Shown piece by piece: positions 35,449-42,730 of a stretch of 64,000 nt of DNA. The DNA is taken from the NCBI RefSeq assembly GCF_024519455.1, contig NZ_JALJRY010000012.1:186001-250000 (forward strand). Direction: 5' to 3'. The notes beneath the pieces are model-generated. The model made no database searches. It saw only the letters and a list, made by a program, of their open reading frames with translations, and was not told the origin of the DNA. How positions within the stretch are numbered: the first letter of the stretch is position 1; every line of letters starts with the position of its first letter. The stretch is from Streptomyces sp. STR69. Its GTDB lineage: Bacteria; Actinomycetota; Actinomycetes; Streptomycetales; Streptomycetaceae. The position numbers and the translations under genes are program-made.

Positions 35449-36240
35449 GTGCGCATCGTCGTCACCAACTGCAACACCACGCAGGAGATGACCGAGGAGA
35501 TCGTACGAGGTGCCCGGGCCGCCGCAGGCCCGGGCACCACCGTGACCGGACTGACCCCCGCGTGGGGCCCCGAGTCCGCGGAGGGCTGGCTCGACAGTTA
35601 CCTCTCGGCCGCGGCCGTCATGGACCTGCTGCGGACATACGACGGCCCGCGCTACGACGCCGTCGTCATGGCCGGTTTCGGGGAGCACGGACGGGAAGGC
35701 GTCCGGGAGTTGGTGGACGTACCGGTCGTCGACATCACCGAGGCGGCTGCTCATCTGGCCTGTCTGCTGGGCCGCCGGTACGGCGTCGTCACCACGCTGG
35801 AACGCTCGTGCGGCCAGATCGAGGACAGCCTGGAGTTGGCCGGGGTGGGCCGGAACTGTGCGGCGGTGGTGGGGACGGGGCTGAGCGTCCTCGACCTCGG
35901 CGACGAGGACCGCACGGAGGCGGCGTTCCTCGCGGCGGCGGAACGGGTGTGCGCGGCCGGGGCCGAGGTGCTGGTGCTGGGCTGCGCGGGGATGACGGGA
36001 CTGCAGCGGGCGGTGGGGGAGAAGCTGGGGCTGCCGGTGGTCGACGGAGTCGGCGCGGCGGTGAAGCTCGCGGAGTCGCTGGTGGGGTTGGGCCTGAAGA
36101 CGAGCAGGGCGGGGAGCTATGCGAGCCCGGTTCCCAAAAGGAGGGCGTGGGGCAGCGCCCCTTCAGGGGCGCGGGGAACTGCGCGACCAGCCACGACGGC
36201 GCAGCAGCCGCCGAACAACCCGCCGAGGCACTCTCGGTAG
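35449..36240 (+). CDS. Aspartate/glutamate/hydantoin racemase with altered C terminus
   Basis: 263 aa from the GTG at 35449, 5 bp after the permease stop, with CGGA nearby. Asp/Glu-racemase fold: RIVVTNCNTTQEMTEEIV at the N terminus, catalytic Cys candidates in a Gly-rich setting (VLVLGCAGMTGLQ) and YDAVVMAGFGEHG, where many relatives have Cys instead of Gly/Glu; the first catalytic Cys may therefore be missing. The last 35 residues (after RAGSYASPVPK) are not family-like: they are encoded by a Streptomyces-type intergenic hairpin repeat that has replaced the normal end and stop. It probably isomerises 5-substituted hydantoins or allantoin, but no hydantoinase gene lies nearby. Confidence 0.82.
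   Translation: MRIVVTNCNTTQEMTEEIVRGARAAAGPGTTVTGLTPAWGPESAEGWLDSYLSAAAVMDLLRTYDGPRYDAVVMAGFGEHGREGVRELVDVPVVDITEAAAHLACLLGRRYGVVTTLERSCGQIEDSLELAGVGRNCAAVVGTGLSVLDLGDEDRTEAAFLAAAERVCAAGAEVLVLGCAGMTGLQRAVGEKLGLPVVDGVGAAVKLAESLVGLGLKTSRAGSYASPVPKRRAWGSAPSGARGTARPATTAQQPPNNPPRHSR
36155..36192 (+). repeat. Dispersed hairpin repeat, copy 1
   Basis: GCGCCCC-TTCA-GGGGCGC stem-loop (36155-36172) running into a block at 36165-36192 that is identical over 28 bp to 51484-51511. Copy 1 lies inside the 3' end of the racemase gene and encodes its odd tail. Confidence 0.8.
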
Positions 36241-36354
36241 CGCATCCGTAGGGGTGATCTTGCCCCGAGCTGCCAGGTCACGCGCCGAGGCCGGCGCCTG
36301 CGCCCCACAGACTCCCGGAAGGACAAGTCCCCACCGGCAGGAACGGAGTCACCT

Positions 36355-37302
36355 TTGACCAGGCAGCCGGTACCACGAGCCCTCCTCGTCACGCTCCTCG
36401 CCGGACTCTGCGCCGGGGCGACGCGCGACGTACCGGAACCCTTCTGGACCACCCCCGACTCGCGAGCCGCGCGACAGGCGGCCACCTGGCGCGAGGACGG
36501 CCGAACGGCCGACGCCACGCTGATGGACCGCATCGCCGCCAGACCCGAGGCCGAGTGGCTCAACGGACCCGACCCCGGCCCAGTCGTCCGCGCCCGCACC
36601 ACCGCCGCCGCCCGCGCCGGACAGACCGCCGTACTCGTGGCGTACTACATCCCGAACCGCGACTGCGGCCAGTACTCGCTGGGCGGCGCCCCCACCGGGA
36701 CTGTCTACCGCACCTGGATCGACGAGTTCGCGACCGCCCTCGGCGACCGGGGCGCCTACGTCATCGTCGAACCGGACGCCGTCGCTCAGGTGGTCGCCGG
36801 CTGCACCCGGGTCGTGGCGAAGGACCGCTACGCCCTGCTCGCCTACGCCGTAGAGCGCCTCGAACGCCGGCCGCACACCCACGTCTACCTCGACGCCGGC
36901 AACTCCGGCTGGATCCCCGAGGCCTGGCGACTGGTCGACGCGCTGAAGGCGTCCGGCGTCGCCCGTGCCGACGGGGTCGCCCTGAACGTCTCCAACTTCC
37001 AGACGAACAAGGCGAGTTCAGCGTACGGCGACCAACTCTCCAAGGACCTCGCCGGCACGCACTACGTCATCGACACCAGCCGCAACGGCAACGGCCCCTA
37101 CACCGGTACCGACGCGTGGTGCAATCCGCCCGGCCGCGCACTGGGCACCCCGCCGACGACCCGCACGGACAACCCCCTTCTCGACGCCTACTTGTGGATC
37201 AAACGCCCCGGCGAGTCCGACGGCACCTGCCGGGGCGGCCCGGCGGCGGGCCGGTGGTGGCCGACGTACGCTCTGGAACTGGCCCGCAACGCAGGCCCCT
37301 GA
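36355..37302 (+). CDS. Secreted glycoside hydrolase family 6 (cellulase-type)
   Basis: 315 aa. The TTG start at 36355 has ACGGAG 6 nt upstream. Short hydrophobic signal (ALLVTLLAGLCAGA). GH6 signatures: VAYYIPNRDCGQYSLGG with the Asp that orients the acid, VIVEPDAVAQVV with the general-acid Asp, HVYLDAGNSGWIP, and the late WCNPPGRALG and LWIKRPGESDGTC. Two Cys pairs are in the expected places. It cuts beta-1,4-glucan with inversion; whether endo- or exo-acting depends on loops I cannot model. It has no carbohydrate-binding module, unlike most Streptomyces Cel6 enzymes, so soluble or short substrates are plausible. Confidence 0.9.
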   Translation: MTRQPVPRALLVTLLAGLCAGATRDVPEPFWTTPDSRAARQAATWREDGRTADATLMDRIAARPEAEWLNGPDPGPVVRARTTAAARAGQTAVLVAYYIPNRDCGQYSLGGAPTGTVYRTWIDEFATALGDRGAYVIVEPDAVAQVVAGCTRVVAKDRYALLAYAVERLERRPHTHVYLDAGNSGWIPEAWRLVDALKASGVARADGVALNVSNFQTNKASSAYGDQLSKDLAGTHYVIDTSRNGNGPYTGTDAWCNPPGRALGTPPTTRTDNPLLDAYLWIKRPGESDGTCRGGPAAGRWWPTYALELARNAGP

Positions 37303-37303
37303 C

Positions 37304-37780
37304 CTACGACTTGGGCTCCCACACATACCGCACGTCAGGCTCCCGCTCCTCGTTGGTGCTGCCGTCCGTGAACTCGACGGCGACGAAGCCGTGGCGCTCG
37401 TAGAACCGGTGGGCGGGCTTGTTGACCTGGAAGGTCCACAGGTGCAGCCCCTGCGGACTCCGCTCCTTCGCGAGCCCGACGAACCGGTCCCCGAGACCGC
37501 GTCCGCGCCAGTCCGGGTCGAGGTAGAGCTGCGACAGCAGATCGCCGTTGAGCACCATCAGCCCCACGATTCCGCCACTGTCACCCGCGTCGGCCACCCA
37601 GACCTCGCGCAGCGGGACGACGACGTCCCGGAAGTAGTCGCGCACGTCGTCGGCGGACCGCGGGCTGACGACGGTCGGCAGCGCGGCGGCGAAGGACCGC
37701 AGCCACACGTCGGCGGCGGGGCGCGCGTCCGGGGCGGTCGCCCGACGGAGGGTGACGACGGTCTCGGAGACGGGATTCAC
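37304..37780 (-). CDS. GNAT-family N-acetyltransferase
   Basis: 158 aa from the GTG at 37780, with GAGGTGG 8 nt upstream. GNAT motif A is LYLDPDWRGRGLGDRFVGLAKE (acetyl-CoA pyrophosphate loop R-G-x-G-x-G/A type), followed by the FQVNKPAHRFYERHGFVAVEF ending. N-terminal VTLRRATAPDARPAADVW is also typical. The acceptor is unknown. The start overlaps the Rid-protein stop (GTGA), so the two are translationally coupled. Confidence 0.88.
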   Translation of the reverse strand: MNPVSETVVTLRRATAPDARPAADVWLRSFAAALPTVVSPRSADDVRDYFRDVVVPLREVWVADAGDSGGIVGLMVLNGDLLSQLYLDPDWRGRGLGDRFVGLAKERSPQGLHLWTFQVNKPAHRFYERHGFVAVEFTDGSTNEEREPDVRYVWEPKS

Positions 37781-38220
37781 GGCTGCGCCACCTCTTCCGG
37801 TGCGGACGGTGCGGACGGTGCGGGCGGTACGACGGCTGTGGCCGTGATCTCCACGAGTTGCCCGGTGTACCCGAGGCAGGCCACGCCGACCAGCGTGGAC
37901 GAGTGCGGCCCCACACTCAGCCCGGACGCCTCGACCACCTCCCACACGGCGGACAGCACCGAGGGCTCACTGCTCACGACGTACACGTCCGTCGCCACGA
38001 CATGACCCAAGTCGCTGCCGACCGCCCGCAGTTGCTCACCCAGATTCACGAGTACCTGCTCGGCCTGCCGTACCGCGTCCCCCTCGCCGACCACCTTGCC
38101 ACCGGTGTCGAGAGGCACCGCTCCGGCGAGAAAGGCAAGCCTCGTACCGGCTTCGACGACGGTGGCGTGCGAGTACGTGGGTGGCGGGAAGAGGGTGTGG
38201 GCGGTGACGCGTTCGAGCAC
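37777..38220 (-). CDS. RidA/YER057c/UK114-family protein
   Basis: 147 aa. Rid fold with HTLFPPPTYSHATVVEAGTRLAFLAGAVPLD at the N terminus and AVRQAEQVLVNLGEQLRAVGS in the helix. The Arg that binds the imine substrate in true RidA is not obvious in the VVATDVYVVSS and GPHSSTLVGVACLGYTGQLVEI region, so this is probably a Rid subgroup member without classic enamine deaminase activity. Ala/Pro-rich C-terminal tail. Coupled to a GNAT gene. Confidence 0.85.
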   Translation of the reverse strand: MLERVTAHTLFPPPTYSHATVVEAGTRLAFLAGAVPLDTGGKVVGEGDAVRQAEQVLVNLGEQLRAVGSDLGHVVATDVYVVSSEPSVLSAVWEVVEASGLSVGPHSSTLVGVACLGYTGQLVEITATAVVPPAPSAPSAPEEVAQP

Positions 38221-38306
38221 GGGGGCTCCCAGAGACGGGGGTTGGCGGCGGACTTCGCCCTGCGGGACGTCAGCGGATCACGTGGACGGCGGCACCCGCA
38301 TCCGAA

Positions 38307-38993
38307 TTACCGGCGGACTGCGGCCAGTCGGCGTGCGCACTCCTGTGCGAGGAGTGGGTACGCCTCGGCGATGGCCGCGTAGAGCCGGCGTCGGAGCAGT
38401 TCCTCCGCGGTGGCGCGGCCGGTGCTGCCGTACAGCCCGTTCAGGAGTTCGTCGTAGCGAGTCAGGCGATGGCGCAGATAGTCGACCTTCCACCGGTCGA
38501 GCGCGAGAGGGTCGGCGCTCTCGACCGTCGCGGGAGGCGACGGCTGCGGCTTCGGTCCCGAGCGCTCGTGGCTCCGCTCCTTGTCCCCGCGGTTGTGGTG
38601 CTCGACCGCCAGCGCCGCCAGTTTGTCCGGGGCCAGGCGCGGTACGTCGATCGACTCGGCCGTGATGCGCGCCAGTACCTCCCGCCGCCTGCGCTGAGCG
38701 ATGACCCGGGCCGCGGCGGACCGCCGCGCGGCAGCCGCCGCGACGGTCCGGAACGTGTCGTTCCGCTCGGCGGCCTCGACCCGCTCGACGCAGTACAGGC
38801 GGGTCGGCGGGGACGACCTGACATGCGGGTTGGCCCGCAACAGGTCGGGTTCGCCGAGCAGTTGACGCACCATGCCGACCGTCCATCCCCGCGCGCGCAA
38901 CCCGGCCGCCGAGAGATGCGTACGTGCGGCCCGCGAGTCGCCGCCACCCTCGGCTTGCCCCTGCCCGCCCTCATTGGTCTCGTGCGCTGTCAT
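38307..38993 (-). CDS. Conserved hypothetical, putative DNA-binding
   Basis: 228 aa from the ATG at 38993 (MTAHETNEGGQ). Residues about 25-75 (HLSAAGLRARGWTVGMVRQLLGEPDLLRANPHVRSSPPTRLYCVERVEAAE) form a MerR-like winged helix seen in other actinobacterial hypotheticals, described here in parts: GWT turn, LLGEPD helix, Pro-rich wing and RLYxxxRVEAAE. The rest is helical and Arg/Ala rich (FRTVAAAAARRSAAARVIAQ ... DYLRHRLTRYDELLNGLYG). It could be a regulator or nucleic-acid-binding protein. It lies beside the TIR module on the same strand as the partner gene, 79 bp downstream of it; a link is possible but unproven. Confidence 0.7.
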   Translation of the reverse strand: MTAHETNEGGQGQAEGGGDSRAARTHLSAAGLRARGWTVGMVRQLLGEPDLLRANPHVRSSPPTRLYCVERVEAAERNDTFRTVAAAAARRSAAARVIAQRRRREVLARITAESIDVPRLAPDKLAALAVEHHNRGDKERSHERSGPKPQPSPPATVESADPLALDRWKVDYLRHRLTRYDELLNGLYGSTGRATAEELLRRRLYAAIAEAYPLLAQECARRLAAVRR

Positions 38994-39072
38994 CGACCGC
39001 TCCCCCGTGGTGACTCTCAGTGACCACTCCATTGAAGCGCGCACCACTGACAATCGGCCCGAGGGCCCGCTC

Positions 39073-39759
39073 TCAGGCCGCGAGAGCGACCTCAGCCGAC
39101 GGGATCAGGATCGGGATCCGAAGGGGAATCGGAGGTGTCAGGACCCCTCTGAGGGTCCGGGGGGGGGTGTCCCGAACCGCCCCTGTCGGCGTGTTCTCGG
39201 GGCCTCGTGGTGCGGGCAGGTCGATGAGGTCGCTGACTCCCGCCACCTCCTGCAAGGTCCGGGCCAGTGACAGCAGCGAACTCCGCACCTCGGCGATCGC
39301 CCGGCGCAGCGCGTCCTCGTGCTCCCACTCCCGCTCCCACGCCACCGGGTCCCGGCCCTCGGGCCGCTGCGACTCGTAGGCCGCGAGGCGGGGATGCCAG
39401 GACGCGAGCAGGGGACGCAGGACGCGGTTGAGGACGGTGACCGCCAGGACGGCGAAGCTGATGTGGCCGGGGGCCAGCGGCGGGGCGATGTCGGGGCCGT
39501 AGCGGCGGAGTATGTCCCGGGTCGTGCCGAAGAAGGTGTACAGGGAGGACAGGGCCTCACGCAGGAACCCCTCGTCGGCGGCGAGTTCCTCGACCGAGAC
39601 CCGGGTGACCAGTTCCAGGTACAACTCCCAGGCCGCGCTGCGTTCCACGTCGGCCGGTTCCCAGGTTCCCGAGATCTCGCCGACGAACGGGATCGTCAGC
39701 CTGGCCGTGATCTGCGACGGACCGCCCGGACCCCGCCGTCTGCGCTGCCTGTGTCTCAT
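39073..39759 (-). CDS. Partner protein sharing the TIR-NTPase C-terminal domain
   Basis: 228 aa, ATG with GGGGAGGG 6 nt upstream. An N-terminal basic stretch (RHRQRRRRG) precedes an all-helical domain at about residues 42-185. Landmarks are LYLELVTRVSVEELA, LREALSSLYTFFGTTRDILRRYG, ASWHPRLAAYESQRPEGRDP and LRRAIAEVRSSLLSLARTLQEVAG. The same order of motifs forms the C terminus of the TIR protein encoded divergently 38 bp away (ELVTRIGVQELA, LREALASLKALIDFTRGTL, STWHPRLAAYEARCPAGTAP). The tail is Pro/Ile rich. No catalytic residues seen. Inference: it forms a complex with, or competes for, the TIR protein's domain. Confidence 0.78.
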   Translation of the reverse strand: MRHRQRRRRGPGGPSQITARLTIPFVGEISGTWEPADVERSAAWELYLELVTRVSVEELAADEGFLREALSSLYTFFGTTRDILRRYGPDIAPPLAPGHISFAVLAVTVLNRVLRPLLASWHPRLAAYESQRPEGRDPVAWEREWEHEDALRRAIAEVRSSLLSLARTLQEVAGVSDLIDLPAPRGPENTPTGAVRDTPPRTLRGVLTPPIPLRIPILIPSAEVALAA

Positions 39760-39779
39760 GATCGCCCTCCCCGGTACCC

Positions 39780-39789
39780 ACAGTAGGGT
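39780..39789. promoter_or_regulatory. Overlapping back-to-back -10 boxes of the TIR module
   Basis: Plus strand TAGGGT (39784-39789) lies 8 nt before the TIR gene GTG. Minus strand TACTGT (39785-39780) lies 20 nt before the partner ATG. They overlap by 2 bp, so the two promoters cannot be occupied at once. Confidence 0.5.
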
Positions 39790-39797
39790 AAGTCGCC

Positions 39798-41699
39798 GTG
39801 TGGGACGTCTTTCTCAGCTACAGCCGCAGCGACGTGGAGCGGGTGCGACCGCTCGCGCGGATCCTGCGCGACGGCGGGCTCGACGTGTTCACCGACGAGA
39901 CCGGGGTCGCGTCCTTCGCCGGCATCAGCGACACCATCCGGCGTGAACTGGCCCGCTCCAAGGCGCTGCTCGCCTACTACTCCGTCGGCTACCCCGAACG
40001 CGAGGCCTGCCAGTGGGAGTTGACGACGGCCTATCTGGCGGGCCTGCGGGAGGGCGATCCGCGCGGTCGCGTCATGGTGGTCAATCCCGAGGCGACCACC
40101 GACCACATCCACCCCGTCGAACTCCGCGACGCCCGGCACGCCCCGGCGGACGACCTCACCGCCCTGGTGGCCGACGTACGCGAGCATGTCGCCCGCCTCG
40201 ACGGTCCGATGGCGATCCAGGAACGCGCCCAACGGCGATGGCTGTTGGGCTCGCCGGAACCGCGCCCCGACTTCCTGGGCCGCCTCTCCGAACTCTGGCA
40301 GGTGCACTCCGCCCTGCACGCCCACTCCGCGCCCCTGGTCACCGGCCGCGCCGCCCCGCGTGCCGTGCAGATCCGCGGTATGGCCGGCATCGGCAAGTCC
40401 GCCCTCGCCCAGGAGTACGCCCTCCGCTTCGAGGCGGCCTACCCCGGCGGTGTCTTCTGGGTGAGCGGGCAGGCGTACGACGACTCCGTGCGCGCGCTTT
40501 CCGATTCCGGCGCCACCTCCTTCGATACCGCCGAACCGTTCCTGTGGATCGTCGACTCCGTCCCCGCCGACCGGCTCACCGCCCGCGACATCGCCGCGAT
40601 GGCCGCGCCCCACCCGCTCGGCCACACCGTCTTCACCCTGCGCAGCCGTGCCTACGACGGAATCGGCACCCCCGTGGACCTGGGGCCGCTCGACGCCCCG
40701 CACGCGCGCGTGCTCGTCGGCGGGGACGAGACCCTGGCCGAGGCGCTGGACGGACATCCCCTCGCCCTCGGCCTGCTGGCCCGCGCGATCCGGGCCGGTC
40801 ATCAGCCGCGCGAGTTGTACGGCAGGCTGCACGCGCGCGGGGGCTCCCTCCTCGACACCCTCGCGGAGGGGGACGTGACCGGTGCTCTCGTGCGGGACGT
40901 GGACACGGCGGACGCCGCCGATGTGCTGCGCTGCGCCGCCGTACTGCATCCACTGCCGTTGACCGCGGAGGACGCGGAGCGGGTGCTCGCCGCCGCCGAC
41001 GTGGTGCCCAGGGCCGTCGCCGCCCGGCGGGCCGCGAACGGCGTCGCCGAACTGCGCGTACGCAGCCTGCTGGCACCCGCGGCCGACGGCGGCTGGCGGC
41101 TCCACCCCGTCACCCTGCACGCCTGGCACCACCACGACCCGGCCCCCGCCCGCACCGAGTCACTGCGGCACGCCGCGCTGCGCAGCCTGTGCGGTCACCG
41201 CGGCCCGGCTACGCTGGCCTTCCCCGGAGGCCGGAGGGAGGCACCCATGGCGGCACCCAGTGAGTCGGAGCGGATGGCCGCTTTCGACCTGCAGGTAGAG
41301 CTGGTCACCCGGATCGGGGTGCAGGAACTGGCGCCGGGCACCGGCAGTCTGCGGGAGGCGCTGGCGTCCCTGAAGGCTCTGATCGACTTCACGCGCGGGA
41401 CGTTGCACACGTACAGCGTCGGTCTGGAACGCGGCTCCGGCGCACCGACCGTCCAGAGCCTCGCCTACGTCCTCGTCAACGACACCATCCGCCCCTTCAC
41501 CAGCACCTGGCACCCCCGCCTCGCCGCCTACGAGGCCCGCTGCCCCGCCGGCACCGCCCCCCTCGACCACGAGGCCGCCTGGCCGCAGGCCGAGACGATG
41601 CGCACCGAACTGACCGCACTGCGCGAGCCGTTGCTGCGGATCACGGAGGCGCTCGGGAGAATCTCGGGGGCGGACTTCGGGGTGGCGGCGACGGGCTGA
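39798..41699 (+). CDS. TIR - NB-ARC-type NTPase (STAND) protein with C-terminal shared domain
   Basis: 633 aa, GTG start. TIR domain at residues 1-125: WDVFLSYSRSDVERVRPLA, DVFTDETGVA and the catalytic-type Glu at E74 in ACQWELTTAY. NTPase at about 185-340: P-loop RGMAGIGKSALAQEYALRF (K about 200), Walker B-like PFLWIVDSVP, sensor TLRSRAYD and the NB-ARC GxP motif DGHPLALGLLARAI. A helical, winged-helix-like arm follows (to about 480), then residues 490-625 repeat the domain of the divergent partner. TIR-STAND proteins act as immune sensors that degrade NAD or signal when triggered; this role is inferred, not shown. No TPR or WD40 sensor repeats follow, so the shared domain may be the sensor or adaptor. 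Confidence 0.85.
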   Translation: MWDVFLSYSRSDVERVRPLARILRDGGLDVFTDETGVASFAGISDTIRRELARSKALLAYYSVGYPEREACQWELTTAYLAGLREGDPRGRVMVVNPEATTDHIHPVELRDARHAPADDLTALVADVREHVARLDGPMAIQERAQRRWLLGSPEPRPDFLGRLSELWQVHSALHAHSAPLVTGRAAPRAVQIRGMAGIGKSALAQEYALRFEAAYPGGVFWVSGQAYDDSVRALSDSGATSFDTAEPFLWIVDSVPADRLTARDIAAMAAPHPLGHTVFTLRSRAYDGIGTPVDLGPLDAPHARVLVGGDETLAEALDGHPLALGLLARAIRAGHQPRELYGRLHARGGSLLDTLAEGDVTGALVRDVDTADAADVLRCAAVLHPLPLTAEDAERVLAAADVVPRAVAARRAANGVAELRVRSLLAPAADGGWRLHPVTLHAWHHHDPAPARTESLRHAALRSLCGHRGPATLAFPGGRREAPMAAPSESERMAAFDLQVELVTRIGVQELAPGTGSLREALASLKALIDFTRGTLHTYSVGLERGSGAPTVQSLAYVLVNDTIRPFTSTWHPRLAAYEARCPAGTAPLDHEAAWPQAETMRTELTALREPLLRITEALGRISGADFGVAATG

Positions 41700-41810
41700 G
41701 GGGCCCGGCGATATCGCGTGGCGCCGCGCGCGCCGCCTGCGTACGGTTCGGTTCCGGTGATGCCCTGCCCCTCTCTTCCCGTCCCCGGCCGACCAGTTGG
41801 AGCCGCAGCC

Positions 41811-42578
41811 GTGTCCACGCCCGACGACGACGCGGAGTTCCTCGACACCACCGCCGACCGTCTCGCCGCCCTCCCCACCGTCCGGGCCGTCGCCCTCGGC
41901 GGTTCCCGTGCCCAGGGCACCCACCGACCCGACAGCGACTGGGACTTGGCGGTCTACTACCGCGGCCCCTTCGAGCCGGCCGATCTCCGTGCGATCGGCT
42001 GGGACGGCGAGGTCTCCGAGGTCGGCGGGTGGGGCGGTGGGGTCTTCAACGGGGGTGCGTGGCTGACCGTCGACGGGCGGCGGGTCGATGTGCACTATCG
42101 CGATCTGACCGTGGTGGAGCGGGAGTTGGCGGAGGCGGAGGCGGGGCGCTTCCGGGTGGAACCGTTGATGTTCCATCTCGCCGGAATTCCCAGCTACTTG
42201 GTGGTCGCCGAACTCGCGGTCAACCGTGTGCTGCGAGGCGAACTGCCTTGCCCCGACACCTATCCCGAGAAGCTGCGGCGCTCCGCCGCCGAACGCTGGC
42301 ACGGCACCGCCCGCGCCACCCTCGCCCACGCGCGGGCCAACCACGCGCCGAAGGGCAACCTCACCGAGGTCGCCGGCGCGCTCGCCGTGGCCGCCGTACA
42401 GGCCGGGCACGGTGTGCTCGCGGGGCGTGGGGAGTGGGTGACGAACGAGAAGCGGCTGCTGGAGCGGGCCGGGCTGCGGCGCGTCGACGACATCGTGGCG
42501 GGGCTGCGCCCGGAACCGGATGCGCTCACGCACGCGGTTTCCGACGCGGAAGCTGTGTTCCGGGCGTTGCGTTCATAA
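41811..42578 (+). CDS. Nucleotidyltransferase-fold protein (aminoglycoside adenylyltransferase-like)
   Basis: 255 aa from the GTG at 41811 (GGAG 9 nt upstream); an ATG at 41760 is an alternative. The nucleotidyltransferase motif GGSRAQGTHRPDSDWDLAVYY gives the G-S turn and the D-x-D metal pair, with a third carboxylate in RRVDVHYRD. The C-terminal half is helical (AERWHGTARATLAHARANHAPKG ... VTNEKRLLERAGL), as in MNT/HEPN-related and streptomycin adenylyltransferase-like enzymes. It may modify an antibiotic, a nucleotide or a protein; the substrate is unknown. It lies 111 bp after the TIR gene on the same strand, so a functional link is possible. Confidence 0.82.
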   Translation: MSTPDDDAEFLDTTADRLAALPTVRAVALGGSRAQGTHRPDSDWDLAVYYRGPFEPADLRAIGWDGEVSEVGGWGGGVFNGGAWLTVDGRRVDVHYRDLTVVERELAEAEAGRFRVEPLMFHLAGIPSYLVVAELAVNRVLRGELPCPDTYPEKLRRSAAERWHGTARATLAHARANHAPKGNLTEVAGALAVAAVQAGHGVLAGRGEWVTNEKRLLERAGLRRVDDIVAGLRPEPDALTHAVSDAEAVFRALRS

Positions 42579-42730
42579 AGAAAGCGCCCCCGCGGCCAAC
42601 CTTCACACCCTCGAAATACGACCGGCCCGTTCCGCACAAGTGCGCGAACTACCGTGGACACACAGCCTCAGTCTCCGCCCCGGCCACCGTCGCCCGAAGG
42701 CACACCCCGCCCTCGTAGGACAGGAGCCCT

